Assembly: GCF_020731145.1 (NCBI RefSeq)
Contig: NZ_JAJFZN010000001.1
Location: 496,001-560,000, forward strand
Source: Sneathiella sp. HT1-7
GTDB taxonomy: Bacteria; Pseudomonadota; Alphaproteobacteria; Sneathiellales; Sneathiellaceae
Direction of reading: 5' to 3'
Length of the DNA: 64,000 nucleotides
A program made the position numbers and the translations under genes. The notes under the pieces were generated by a model, which saw only the letters and a list, made by a program, of their open reading frames with translations, searched no databases and had not been told where the DNA came from. This document shows positions 1-8,340 of the stretch, piece after piece. How positions within the stretch are numbered: position 1 is the first letter of the stretch; each line of letters begins with the position of its first letter.

Positions 1-352
1 GCAGGCGTAGAATAATGCCAAATTTCGTTCCGTCCTGAAAGAATACCGGCAAACCGATCAGGTCCGCATGATAGTATTCTTCCTCTTCTTTCGTTTCGGG
101 CAATCTGTCCCGCGACACGTAAAGCTGCGTCCCTTTCAGGGCCTCGGCCGCGTTGCGATCTGATATACCCTTAATCCGCGCCACCGGCAAACCTTTGCTT
201 AGGCCAACTATCTTCAGATTGAAGGTCATTTTTCCGGATGCATCCATCAAAGGGCCATAAGCACCAACATCTTCCGGGTTTTCAGTGAAGCTTTTGATCT
301 TCACTTCGCCCTTGATGCCTTTGGCCCCGACGACTACGCCCATCAGCAGCAT
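1..352 (-). CDS. rimM: Ribosome maturation factor RimM (partial, C-terminus outside window)
   Basis: RimM helps mature the 16S rRNA 3' domain and binds S19 in the 30S head. Reading from 352 downward the protein begins MLLMGVVVGAKGIKGEVK, matching the family's N-terminal G-x-x-x-G-x-[KR]-G-E beta-barrel signature; about 117 codons are in the window and the gene runs off the left edge. I chose the ATG at 352 because GAGGTGG lies just upstream; an in-frame ATG at 343 is the alternative. It starts 27 nt after the rpsP stop, in the usual ffh-rpsP-rimM order, so the three are probably cotranscribed. The neighbouring trmD expected in this operon would lie outside the window. Confidence 0.9.
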   Translation of the reverse strand, partial: MLLMGVVVGAKGIKGEVKIKSFTENPEDVGAYGPLMDASGKMTFNLKIVGLSKGLPVARIKGISDRNAAEALKGTQLYVSRDRLPETKEEEEYYHADLIGLPVFFQDGTKFGIILRL

Positions 353-379
353 TCCCACCTCAGGCACAAGAATACGCCC

Positions 380-835
380 TTAGGCCTCAGCCTTCTGATC
401 CGCTTCCTCTGCAGGAGCCTCTTCAGCGGCAGCTTCCTCAACCGGTGCTGCCTCTTCGGCAGGGGCGGCTGCGGCTTCTGCCTCAGCTTCCTTTGCGGTC
501 TGACGTGCTTCTTCCTGCTCCTTCAGCCGTTCCTGCGCCTTGGCTTTTGGCTTGGCTTTTTCCGGGTTGTTGCGAACTGGTTTCTCGCCTAGACCTGCAG
601 TTGCCATCAAATGCGCTACACGATCAGTTGCCTTTGCGCCATTGCCGATCCAGTACTGGATCCGCTCCCCATTCAGGGACACGCGGTTTTCATCATCCTT
701 CGGCAGCATCGGGTTGTATGTGCCCAGACGCTCAATATACCGTCCATCACGCGGGCTGCTGGCTTCAGCAACAACGACACGATAGAAGGGACGCTTTTTT
801 GCGCCCTGACGGGTAAGGCGAATTTTAAGTGCCAT
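380..835 (-). CDS. rpsP: 30S ribosomal protein S16
   Basis: S16 is a 30S subunit assembly protein. The first ~80 residues are the conserved domain ([20 protein letters not shown], then [13 protein letters not shown]). The protein is 151 residues, against about 80-90 in E. coli. The extra C-terminal ~70 residues are a charged helix followed by a low-complexity Ala/Glu/Pro tail, an extension common in alphaproteobacterial S16. It lies 34 nt downstream of ffh and 27 nt upstream of rimM on the same strand, so an operon is likely. Confidence 0.97.
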   Translation of the reverse strand: MALKIRLTRQGAKKRPFYRVVVAEASSPRDGRYIERLGTYNPMLPKDDENRVSLNGERIQYWIGNGAKATDRVAHLMATAGLGEKPVRNNPEKAKPKAKAQERLKEQEEARQTAKEAEAEAAAAPAEEAAPVEEAAAEEAPAEEADQKAEA

Positions 836-869
836 ATTACGTTCTTTCCTTTAACAAACTCGAATTCAT

Positions 870-2231
870 TTATAACTTCATTCCTGGCGGCAAAAGCCCC
901 TGCATGCCTCCGCGTGCAATGCCTTTTTTGCCAAGCTTCTTCACTTTTTTCATCATACCTGCCATCTGCTTATGTTGCTTGAGCAGACGGTTGACATCCT
1001 GAACTGACATGCCTGATCCCGCCGCAATACGCTTCTTGCGGGACGCAGCAATAATTTGCGGGTTGCGCCGTTCCTTCGGCGTCATCGACTGGATCATCGC
1101 TTCCTGACGAACCAGTAACTTGTCGTCAAGATTGGCGGCATCCAGTTGTTTTTTCATTTTGCCGACGCCCGGCAGCATGCCAACAAGGCTGTTCATGCCG
1201 CCCATTTTACGCATCTGGCGCAGTTGGCTCGCCAGATCATCAAGATCGAACATGCCCTTCTGCATTTTAAGGGCAAGTTTTTCAGCCTCGTCCTTCTCGA
1301 TCGTCTCGGCGGCCTTTTCAACCAGCGAGACAATATCGCCCATACCAAGAATGCGGTTAGCAATACGGTCAGGATGAAAAGCCTCCAGTTCATCCAGCTT
1401 TTCGCCAGTACCAAGAAGCTTGATCGGGCAGCCCGTCACTTCGCGCATGGACAGTGCCGCACCACCGCGTCCGTCGCCATCTATCCGGGTCATGACAATA
1501 CCGGTAACATCAACACGCGACTTGAACTGTTCGGCCACATTGACCGCATCCTGACCTGTCAGGCTGTCGACAACCAGCAGGGTTTCCGTCGGATGGCTTT
1601 CCTTATGGACGGCGTCCATTTCAGCCATCAGGGATTCGTCTACATGAAGTCGGCCCGCAGTATCGAGCAGAACCACATCAATGCCCTGCAGCTTCGCCGA
1701 CTGAACGGCACGCTTCGCAATATCGACCGGCATTTGCCCTTCAATGATCGGCAGGGTCGCAATATTTGTTTGCTCGCCAAGAATCTTGAGCTGCTCCTGA
1801 GCGGCGGGGCGACGCACGTCGAGAGAGGCCATCATGACCTTTTTGCTCTGCTTTTCGGTCAGCCATTTGGCGATTTTCGCTGTAGAGGTGGTTTTACCGG
1901 AACCCTGCAGGCCGACCATCATATAGACAACTGGCGGAACCGCGACGAGATTAAGCTCCTGCTGTTCCGATCCCAGCATTTCGATCAGCTGGTCATGGAC
2001 AACCTTAATCACCATCTGCGCTGGATTGACGGACTTCAGAACTTCCGTGCCCACCGCTCTGGTCTTTACGCGTTTGATAAAGCTTTTGACAACGGGCAGC
2101 GCAACATCCGCCTCAAGGAGAGCAACGCGGACTTCGCGCAACGCTTCCGTGACGTCTGCTTCCGTGAGTGCGCCGCGCTTGGTCAATCGCCCAAGTACAT
2201 CACCCAGTCTGCCTGTCAAACTTTCAAACAT
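870..2231 (-). CDS. ffh: Signal recognition particle protein (SRP54)
   Basis: Ffh is the GTPase of the signal recognition particle; it binds signal peptides of nascent membrane proteins together with 4.5S RNA and docks on FtsY. The 453-residue protein has the N domain, a G domain with P-loop GLQGSGKTTSTAK (about residue 107), DVRRPAAQEQL and DTAGRL, and a methionine-rich M domain from about residue 330 (for example MRKMGGMNSLVGMLPGVGK). The start MFESLTGRLGDVL is the typical SRP54 N-terminus. It heads the ffh-rpsP-rimM operon, and its receptor gene ftsY lies 2.3 kb away on the other strand. A terminator-like hairpin sits in its leader. Confidence 0.98.
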   Translation of the reverse strand: MFESLTGRLGDVLGRLTKRGALTEADVTEALREVRVALLEADVALPVVKSFIKRVKTRAVGTEVLKSVNPAQMVIKVVHDQLIEMLGSEQQELNLVAVPPVVYMMVGLQGSGKTTSTAKIAKWLTEKQSKKVMMASLDVRRPAAQEQLKILGEQTNIATLPIIEGQMPVDIAKRAVQSAKLQGIDVVLLDTAGRLHVDESLMAEMDAVHKESHPTETLLVVDSLTGQDAVNVAEQFKSRVDVTGIVMTRIDGDGRGGAALSMREVTGCPIKLLGTGEKLDELEAFHPDRIANRILGMGDIVSLVEKAAETIEKDEAEKLALKMQKGMFDLDDLASQLRQMRKMGGMNSLVGMLPGVGKMKKQLDAANLDDKLLVRQEAMIQSMTPKERRNPQIIAASRKKRIAAGSGMSVQDVNRLLKQHKQMAGMMKKVKKLGKKGIARGGMQGLLPPGMKL

Positions 2232-2284
2232 TCGGCTCTAAACCCGTTCAAAATCCTAATTCTGACAACTAAGCCAAACAACGC

Positions 2285-2319
2285 AAAAAACGCCAGGGCG
2301 CGAAACTCGCGGGCTGGCG
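2285..2319 (-). terminator. Terminator-like hairpin in the ffh leader
   Basis: On the minus strand CGCCAG-CC-CGCGA-GTT-TCGCG-CC-CTGGCG forms a stem of 6 bp plus 5 bp around a 2x2 internal loop with a 3-nt loop, followed directly by six T. This has the form of an intrinsic terminator 54 nt upstream of the ffh start. No minus-strand gene ends just upstream, so it is either a leader attenuator for ffh or a block against antisense transcription from the dapF side. The structure is seen; the function is inferred. Confidence 0.6.
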
Positions 2320-2371
2320 GATGCCTATTACGGCACTTGTATGTTGCGACTCGATTGTCGTGATTGGCTGG

Positions 2372-2400
2372 AATTAGCCATAGACCCCATCATAAGTCAA
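2372..2400 (-). promoter_or_regulatory. Possible promoter for the ffh-rpsP-rimM operon
   Basis: On the minus strand TTGACT at 2400-2395 is followed 16-17 bp later by GCTAAT/CTAATT near 2378-2372. The -35 is good and the -10 is weak. If it is real, the transcript would run through the hairpin at 2319-2285 before reaching ffh. Confidence 0.35.
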
Positions 2401-2468
2401 GCATAACCACCAATCCACTATGATAAATGTGCTGGACCGAAGGCACCGAAACGCCTATATCGCGGGGT

Positions 2469-3308
2469 ATGGAACAGATACCCTTTATAAAGATGCATGG
2501 CCTTGGCAATGATTTCGTCATCATTGACGGACGGGCGACGCTGCCTGACCTCTCAGGACCAGCGCTCCGTGCCATTGCGGATAGGCATCGGGGCGTGGGA
2601 TATGACCAGTTGATTGTCATGGAACCGACAGCGAAGAATGCTGATATCTTTATGCGTATCTACAATTCCGATGGCAGCGAGGCCGAGGCATGCGGAAATG
2701 CCACCCGTTGCGTCGCCCATCTCCTCATGGAGGAAGCGGATAAGAATGCCGTCACAATAGAGACCAGGGCGGGATTTCTAGCCGGAACGACCGAGGACCG
2801 TCATCACATTGTGATCGACATGGGAACGCCGAATCTGGGTTGGCGGGATATCCCCCTCTCCCGAGAGGAGGATACGACGCATATCAACCTCACCATCGGC
2901 CCGCTAAATGATCCGGTTGGCGTGAACATGGGCAATCCCCACGCGGTATTCTTTGTTGAGGACGCCGACGTCGTTGACCTTGAAAAATGGGGACCAATTG
3001 CTGAGACAGACCCGCTCTTTCCCGAGAAAGCCAATATCAGCATTGCCAGCAAGATGGCCAATGGTGATATCCGCTTGCGCGTTTGGGAACGCGGTGTTGG
3101 CATTACGCTCGCCTGCGGATCCGCGGCCTGCGCCACAATGGTGGCAGCAAATCAAAGAGGCATAGCAGGAAAAGAGGCAACATTGCACCTGAACGGTGGC
3201 CCGCTTGATATGCGGATTGGCGACAAGGGACATGTTTTTATGGGCGGCCCCATCGCGACATCCTATCGCGGCGTCCTAGGCCCCGATCTTTTGAAAGGGG
3301 CAGCGTAA
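2469..3308 (+). CDS. dapF: Diaminopimelate epimerase
   Basis: DapF converts LL- to meso-diaminopimelate for lysine and peptidoglycan synthesis. The 279-residue protein starts MEQIPFIKMHGLGNDFVIID and has both catalytic cysteine motifs, ACGNATR near residue 80 and LACGSAAC near residue 222. An in-frame start 14 codons upstream exists, but this ATG gives the usual family N-terminus. The stop overlaps the mtaB start (TAATG), so it leads a coupled plus-strand operon dapF-mtaB-ftsY-yciB, an arrangement common in alphaproteobacteria. Confidence 0.97.
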   Translation: MEQIPFIKMHGLGNDFVIIDGRATLPDLSGPALRAIADRHRGVGYDQLIVMEPTAKNADIFMRIYNSDGSEAEACGNATRCVAHLLMEEADKNAVTIETRAGFLAGTTEDRHHIVIDMGTPNLGWRDIPLSREEDTTHINLTIGPLNDPVGVNMGNPHAVFFVEDADVVDLEKWGPIAETDPLFPEKANISIASKMANGDIRLRVWERGVGITLACGSAACATMVAANQRGIAGKEATLHLNGGPLDMRIGDKGHVFMGGPIATSYRGVLGPDLLKGAA

Positions 3309-4585
3309 TGGGTGAGATCAAGCCGCTTGCCGCGCCCGAAATCATCACCTTCGGCTGCCGCCTGAATACTTACGAATCCGAAGTGATGCGCGGTCATGCA
3401 ATGTCAGCGGGGCTGACAAACGCGATCATCATCAACAGCTGCGCCGTGACGAACGAAGCAGAACGTCAAGCGCGACAGGCTGTGCGCAAAGCGCGCCGGG
3501 AGCATCCCGACGCCAAAATTATCGTCACCGGCTGCGCCGCGCAGACGACTCCTGAACAATTCGCCTCCATGCCGGAGGTTGACCAGATTCTCGGCAATAT
3601 AGAGAAGCTGGAGCAGCAGTCCTTCGGGCTGGAGCAGGCGGAGCGGATGCAGGTCAATGACATCATGTCAGCCGAGGAAACGGCGGGGCATCTTATCGAA
3701 GGATTCGATGGCCGCGCCCGTGCCTTCCTGCAAATCCAGAATGGCTGCAACCATCGCTGCACCTTCTGTATCATTCCTTATGGCCGCGGCAATAGTCGGT
3801 CCGTGCCCATAGGCGCGATTGTTGACCAGGCTCGCTCCCTCACCGGGAATGGATACAAGGAATTTGTCCTGACCGGCGTTGATATAACCGCCTATGGCGA
3901 GGATTTACCCGGCTCTCCAACCCTCGGGCAGATGTGCCGCCGCCTTCTTGCCGCAGTGCCGGAAATGGAGCGGCTTCGTCTTTCCTCCCTCGATCCTGTG
4001 GAAGTGGATGATGATCTTTGGCGACTGATCGAGACCGAACCGCGTCTGATGCCGCATCTGCATATTAGTCTCCAGGCGGGCGATGACATGGTGCTTAAAA
4101 GAATGAAACGGCGACATCTTCGCGATGACGTCTATGCCTTTGTTGAAAAGGCGCGTCGGCTCCGCCCAGAAGTTGTTTTCGGCGCGGATATCATTGCGGG
4201 CTTCCCGACCGAAACTGACGAGATGGCGGTCAACAGCCTCAAGCTGATTGAGGAATGTGACATCGCCTATATGCATGTCTTCCCTTATTCAGCGCGCCCC
4301 GGTACACCTGCCGCAAAAATGCCACAGGTTCCGGGAGACATCCGAAAAGCGCGTGCGGCTGATCTCCGTACCGCAGGCGACCATAATCTTGCGCAATTTC
4401 TAAAGAGCCTCGTCGGGACCGAGCAATCCGTCCTCGTTGAGAATGAAACGACGGGACGGACACGCCATTATGCACCGGTTGAGTTTAACTTCTCGGCAAT
4501 CGGTGGCGAAATTATCCCGGTCAGAATTACTGGCACGAACGGTCAAAAAGTTTTTGCAGAACTTGCCGAGAATAAGGACCAATGA
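3308..4585 (+). CDS. mtaB: tRNA t6A37 methylthiotransferase MtaB
   Basis: MtaB is a radical-SAM enzyme that converts t6A37 to ms2t6A37 in tRNAs reading ANN codons. The 425-residue protein has the N-terminal UPF0004 domain (GCRLNTYESEVM, with its cluster cysteines), the radical-SAM CxxxCxxC motif in CNHRCTFCIIPYGRG at about residue 145, and a C-terminal part of TRAM type. It overlaps dapF by one base and ftsY by four bases (ATGA), so translation is coupled on both sides. Confidence 0.93.
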   Translation: MGEIKPLAAPEIITFGCRLNTYESEVMRGHAMSAGLTNAIIINSCAVTNEAERQARQAVRKARREHPDAKIIVTGCAAQTTPEQFASMPEVDQILGNIEKLEQQSFGLEQAERMQVNDIMSAEETAGHLIEGFDGRARAFLQIQNGCNHRCTFCIIPYGRGNSRSVPIGAIVDQARSLTGNGYKEFVLTGVDITAYGEDLPGSPTLGQMCRRLLAAVPEMERLRLSSLDPVEVDDDLWRLIETEPRLMPHLHISLQAGDDMVLKRMKRRHLRDDVYAFVEKARRLRPEVVFGADIIAGFPTETDEMAVNSLKLIEECDIAYMHVFPYSARPGTPAAKMPQVPGDIRKARAADLRTAGDHNLAQFLKSLVGTEQSVLVENETTGRTRHYAPVEFNFSAIGGEIIPVRITGTNGQKVFAELAENKDQ

Positions 4586-5523
4586 GCGAAACAAAAGAAA
4601 AAAAAGGCTGGTTCAGTCGCCTGCGTGACGGACTAAAACGTTCCTCTTCTGCAATTTCAGGCGGGATCACCGATATCTTCACCAAGCGCAAGCTTGACGA
4701 TGACGTAATTGAGGAGTTGGAGGAACTACTGATTAGCGCGGACCTCGGCGTCGCAACAGCCGCCCGCATCTCGGCCAATATTGCTAAAACCCGATATGAC
4801 AAGGAAATCGCTCCTGAGGAAATCCGCGCTGCGCTTGCGGAAGAAGTCACAGCCATTCTTGATCCAGTGGCCGCGCCTTTCGTCCTTGATGAAAGCCGCA
4901 AGCCTCACGTTGTTTTGGTCGTTGGTGTCAACGGCTCCGGCAAGACAACAACTATCGGCAAGTTCGCCAAGCAATATAGGGCGGCAGGCAAGAAAGTAGT
5001 TCTCGCGGCCGGTGATACCTTCCGCGCGGCCGCGGTGGAACAACTTCAAATCTGGGGCCAGCGCACAGGGTGCGACGTGATCACCACGAAGGTGGGCGGC
5101 GATGCAGCAGGCCTTGCCTTTAGTGCGGTTGAAAAAGCGAAAGCAGATGGCGCTGATCTGTTACTGATCGATACTGCCGGAAGATTACAGAATAAATCCG
5201 ACCTGATGGCCGAGCTTGAAAAAATTCTTCGGGTTATAAAAAAGCTTGAACCCGATGCGCCGCATTCTTGTCTTCTCGTGCTGGATGCCACTACGGGCCA
5301 GAATGCTTTGAGCCAGGTGGAGATTTTTGGAAAAATCTGTAACGTTACCGGTCTGGTGATGACAAAACTTGATGGAACGGCACGGGGCGGTGTGCTGGTC
5401 GCGATCGCCGACAAATTCGGCCTGCCTGTTCATGCCATTGGCGTTGGCGAAAGCGAAGACGACCTGCAACCCTTCGCCGCAAATGATTTTGCCCGCGCCC
5501 TGTCAGGTGCCGGAGACACTTAA
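4582..5523 (+). CDS. ftsY: Signal recognition particle receptor FtsY
   Basis: FtsY is the membrane-associated SRP receptor GTPase. The 313-residue protein has a short, lysine-rich N-terminal A region rather than the long acidic one of E. coli, then the NG domain with P-loop GVNGSGKTTTIGK (about residue 115), DTFRAAAVEQL, DTAGRL and TKLDGTARGG. It starts in the mtaB stop (ATGA). yciB follows 16 nt later. Confidence 0.97.
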   Translation: MSETKEKKGWFSRLRDGLKRSSSAISGGITDIFTKRKLDDDVIEELEELLISADLGVATAARISANIAKTRYDKEIAPEEIRAALAEEVTAILDPVAAPFVLDESRKPHVVLVVGVNGSGKTTTIGKFAKQYRAAGKKVVLAAGDTFRAAAVEQLQIWGQRTGCDVITTKVGGDAAGLAFSAVEKAKADGADLLLIDTAGRLQNKSDLMAELEKILRVIKKLEPDAPHSCLLVLDATTGQNALSQVEIFGKICNVTGLVMTKLDGTARGGVLVAIADKFGLPVHAIGVGESEDDLQPFAANDFARALSGAGDT

Positions 5524-5539
5524 AAAGGACCATATAAAG

Positions 5540-6115
5540 ATGGCGACTGAAAGAGCAATGCCAAAGGGGCTGAAACCGGCGACGGAGTTGGGGCCGATCC
5601 TGGTTTTCTTCGCCGCCTACTATTTTGGCGATCTTTTTATTGCGACGGGCGCCATTATGATCACGACGCTGATCGCCCTCGCGACATCATATTACTATAC
5701 CCGAAGCCTCCCCATGATGCCCCTGGTCACAGCGGTTGTCGTGATGGTCTTCGGCGGGCTGACGCTTTATTTGAATGATGAAACCTTCATCAAGATGAAG
5801 CCGACGATTATTTACGCTATTTTTTCTGTCATCCTATTCGCCGGGCTGATTCTTGGAAAATCCTTTGTCAAAGTCCTGTTCGACAACTTCTGGGATCTTG
5901 ATAATGACGGCTGGAAAAAACTGACCATACGCCTTGCTTCCTTCTTCCTTCTCATGGCTATCGCCAATGAAATTATCTGGCGTAGCGTTTCGACGGAGCT
6001 TTGGGTAAATATCAAGGTATTCGGCTTCACCGCCGCGACCTTCCTCTTTTTCGTCGCGCAGGTACCTATGATCACACGCCACATGAATCAGGAAAAAGCC
6101 GACACGGACACATGA
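5540..6115 (+). CDS. yciB: Inner membrane septation protein A family (YciB/IspZ)
   Basis: This family of small polytopic inner-membrane proteins affects septation and envelope integrity; the molecular role is unsettled. The 191-residue protein shows five to six hydrophobic segments and the family signatures ELGPILVFFAAYYF at the N-terminus and NFWDLDNDGWKKLTIRLASF near residue 115. A longer in-frame extension into ftsY exists but lacks family sequence; the ATG at 5540 follows AAAAGGACC. The stop overlaps the next start (ATGA). Confidence 0.9.
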   Translation: MATERAMPKGLKPATELGPILVFFAAYYFGDLFIATGAIMITTLIALATSYYYTRSLPMMPLVTAVVVMVFGGLTLYLNDETFIKMKPTIIYAIFSVILFAGLILGKSFVKVLFDNFWDLDNDGWKKLTIRLASFFLLMAIANEIIWRSVSTELWVNIKVFGFTAATFLFFVAQVPMITRHMNQEKADTDT

Positions 6116-6960
6116 CCTTCCGTTACTTTCCTCTCGATGGCACGGATTTCCGCCTGACGATGGGATTGCAGGCGTTAAGGGACCGATCCTTCCTTGATAT
6201 CGATAACCAATATGCAAAGGATATTACGGAAAAGCGCCGCCTATTAGGCGACTATCGTGATCAGGTTTTTGCCGAGACCGCTGGCACTGATCAAGCGCAA
6301 CAGCATATATATCGTCTGATCTCGGAAGATCTCGCCACACATCATTCAAGGGTAACTCCAGCTGAGACGTTGGGAGAAGAACCAAGCCCGCTAGCCCAAG
6401 CGGCTTTGATGGTTCAGGAAGATCTTGTCCTGATGCGAGAAGCTCCAGAAGGCTATATCCTGGCTGCCGCCTGTGTTTGCTTTCCAACTGGCTGGAACCT
6501 TGCTGAAAAGGTCGGCCGACCTATGCAGACTATTCACCAGCCCGTACCCGGATTGAATGACCGATTGGGGAGTCCAATAGACCGGTTCTTTCGTAACCTG
6601 AAGCCTGGCAAGAAGGTAGAGCGGTTTAACTGGGGCCTCTATGACAGCAATGCTCTTTTTCAACCCGGCTGGTGGCGTCACGAACGGCCTGTTGACTGTT
6701 CAATAACTCCAGAAAATATTGGCGAAAAGATTTTTTTCCGCGTGGAGCGGCAAACCCTCCAACGTCTCGGTAACAGTGGGGATGTCCTCTTTACGATCCG
6801 CATTTTCAACAACAGCCTTGCCGAAATATGCGTAGATCGCAATCGCGCTGAATGCCTGCTCCATGGTCTTCAGACTATGGAAACAGACATGCGCGACTAT
6901 AAATCACTTCCCCGCTATGAAACGCTGATCACGGATTACCTGAAAGAGGCGCTCACCTAG
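6112..6960 (+). CDS. DUF3445 haem-dependent oxidative N-demethylase family protein
   Basis: The 282-residue protein matches the DUF3445/HODM alpha-subunit-like family: MTFRYFPLDGTDFRLTMGL at the N-terminus, then LVLMREAPEGYILAAACVCF, FPTGWNLAEKVGRP, and FFRVERQTLQRL with IFNNSLAEI toward the end. The characterised relative oxidises dimethylamine with haem and flavin partners. No partner subunit genes are seen here, so the substrate is unknown. Translation starts inside the yciB stop (ATGA), which puts it at the end of the dapF operon. Its stop meets the convergent DUF4197 gene with a few bases of overlap. Confidence 0.82.
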   Translation: MTFRYFPLDGTDFRLTMGLQALRDRSFLDIDNQYAKDITEKRRLLGDYRDQVFAETAGTDQAQQHIYRLISEDLATHHSRVTPAETLGEEPSPLAQAALMVQEDLVLMREAPEGYILAAACVCFPTGWNLAEKVGRPMQTIHQPVPGLNDRLGSPIDRFFRNLKPGKKVERFNWGLYDSNALFQPGWWRHERPVDCSITPENIGEKIFFRVERQTLQRLGNSGDVLFTIRIFNNSLAEICVDRNRAECLLHGLQTMETDMRDYKSLPRYETLITDYLKEALT

Positions 6961-7715
6961 TTCCCGAATACTGTAGTCAGAATTTCCGTTGTCCGTTTGA
7001 CCGGATCATTGCGGATGGCTGCCTCTTCCTGTGCAAGGTAGTAAAACAAACCTTCCAACGCCTGTTCCGTCGCATGGCCCGTCAGGTCAGACTTGATATC
7101 CGGTACAAGGGGGTAGGTTTTATATTGTGACACAAGATTATCATAAGCCGTAATCGCGCCAACATCCTGCAATGACTGTTCGATAATCGGGCGGACAGTC
7201 TCTGTCAAATCTGCTGTGGTGACTTTGCGGAAATACTGCGTCGCCGCGTCATCAGGGCCGCTATATATCCCTTGCGCGTCTTCAAGGGTCATTTCAGAAA
7301 TGGCGTTATAGATAATTTCCTTGGTCTTGGGAGCCGCAGCTTCCGCACCTCTGTTCAGCCGTTCCTCCAACTCATCCGCCATGCCGGAGAGGCCAAATTT
7401 CTTTAACAATGACTGTGCTTGCTGCATTTTCTCGGGCAACGGGATATGGATCGCTGGATCGCCGTTATATCCGTCTGTTGTCCCAATCTGGCCAACCACC
7501 GTTTCCGTGCCGACCTTGAGCGCCTCTTTCAAACCCTCCGTGATCTGGCTGGTTGATAGATTACTCGCCGCACCGCTGCTGGATCCGCCCGAAGAAGACG
7601 ATGTCGTATCGGTGATCGTCTTTTGCAGCTTGTCGAGCAGACCTGCCTGCAAATTTGTCGCGCCTGCGAGCACAAACGCGACGCCCATCGCTACGATTGC
7701 CATTGTTTTGTTCAT
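6957..7715 (-). CDS. DUF4197 domain-containing exported protein
   Basis: The 252-residue protein of unknown function begins with a signal peptide (MNKTMAIVAMGVAFVLAG, cleavage likely near NLQA). A Ser/Gly-rich linker follows, then the DUF4197 region (TEGLKEALKVGTETVV, IIYNAISEMTLEDAQGIYSG, AATQYFRKVT, ALEGLFYYLAQEE). I chose the ATG at 7715 because GAGGA lies 8 nt upstream; the in-frame TTG at 7730 is inside that ribosome-binding site. It follows the NUDIX gene by 24 nt and may share its transcript. Confidence 0.85.
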   Translation of the reverse strand: MNKTMAIVAMGVAFVLAGATNLQAGLLDKLQKTITDTTSSSSGGSSSGAASNLSTSQITEGLKEALKVGTETVVGQIGTTDGYNGDPAIHIPLPEKMQQAQSLLKKFGLSGMADELEERLNRGAEAAAPKTKEIIYNAISEMTLEDAQGIYSGPDDAATQYFRKVTTADLTETVRPIIEQSLQDVGAITAYDNLVSQYKTYPLVPDIKSDLTGHATEQALEGLFYYLAQEEAAIRNDPVKRTTEILTTVFGN

Positions 7716-7739
7716 TCTAGAAATCCTCAAATAAGCCTG

Positions 7740-8303
7740 TTAGCGACGTAAAATCTCATATGATTTTTCAAGCATTTCCCCCTCCGCATTGGAGAACGGC
7801 GCAAAATACTTAGAATCTTTTATCTGTCTATACTGATGTAGTGCCCAATAAACAGTAGGAAAGGCAAGATCGTTCCAAGGGATATCATCCCAATCAAAAA
7901 GACGAACTTCCAGCGATTCCGGCCCGGCAGAAAACTCCGGTCTATCCAGCACCGCACGATACATAACCTGAACCTGGCTAATATGGGTAACGCTATAAAG
8001 AGCAAGAAGGTCGCGTATTCGTATTTTGGCGTTTGCCTCCTCGAACGCCTCACGCATCGCCCCATCGGCCGTGGTTTCATTTTGCTCAAGATATCCGGCG
8101 GGCAACGTCCAAAAGCCTTTACGCGGATTGATCGCCCGCTTACAGAGCAGAAACTTATCTTCAAATGTAACAACGGAGCCCACAACTACCTTTGGATTAT
8201 CGTAATGTATCCAGCCGCAATCAGCACAGACATGACGTTCCATATTGTCGTCAGCGGGGATCTTGCGCTCAAAGGCATAATCATCAGGATTTATAGACGC
8301 CAC
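7740..8303 (-). CDS. NUDIX hydrolase with N-terminal zinc ribbon
   Basis: The 187-residue protein has a CxxC zinc-ribbon half (HVCADCGWIHYDNPK, residues 24-38) and a NUDIX box near residue 70 in the form G-x5-E-x7-RE-x2-EE (GYLEQNE, then REAFEEANA). The terminal Gly of the box is replaced by Asn. It is related to ADP-ribose or NADH pyrophosphatase-type enzymes; the substrate cannot be told. The start used is GTG with a weak GGAAAG upstream. It sits between ccmI and the DUF4197 gene on the same strand. Confidence 0.85.
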   Translation of the reverse strand: MASINPDDYAFERKIPADDNMERHVCADCGWIHYDNPKVVVGSVVTFEDKFLLCKRAINPRKGFWTLPAGYLEQNETTADGAMREAFEEANAKIRIRDLLALYSVTHISQVQVMYRAVLDRPEFSAGPESLEVRLFDWDDIPWNDLAFPTVYWALHQYRQIKDSKYFAPFSNAEGEMLEKSYEILRR

Positions 8304-8340
8304 GGGCTAATTTCTTTCCATCCGTTAAAGCGTAACGGTA

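Noticed and set aside
1146-2363. 405-codon open frame on the plus strand opposite ffh
   Set aside because: It is antisense to a clear ffh gene with all SRP motifs; its translation has no recognisable family or sensible composition.
2232-2468. 4.5S SRP RNA or lysine riboswitch between ffh and dapF
   Set aside because: The conserved SRP RNA tetraloop region and lysine-riboswitch core sequences were not seen; only the terminator-like hairpin is clear.
5369-5539. Longer N-terminus for yciB
   Set aside because: The extension lies inside ftsY in another frame and lacks family similarity; the ATG at 5540 gives the usual start.
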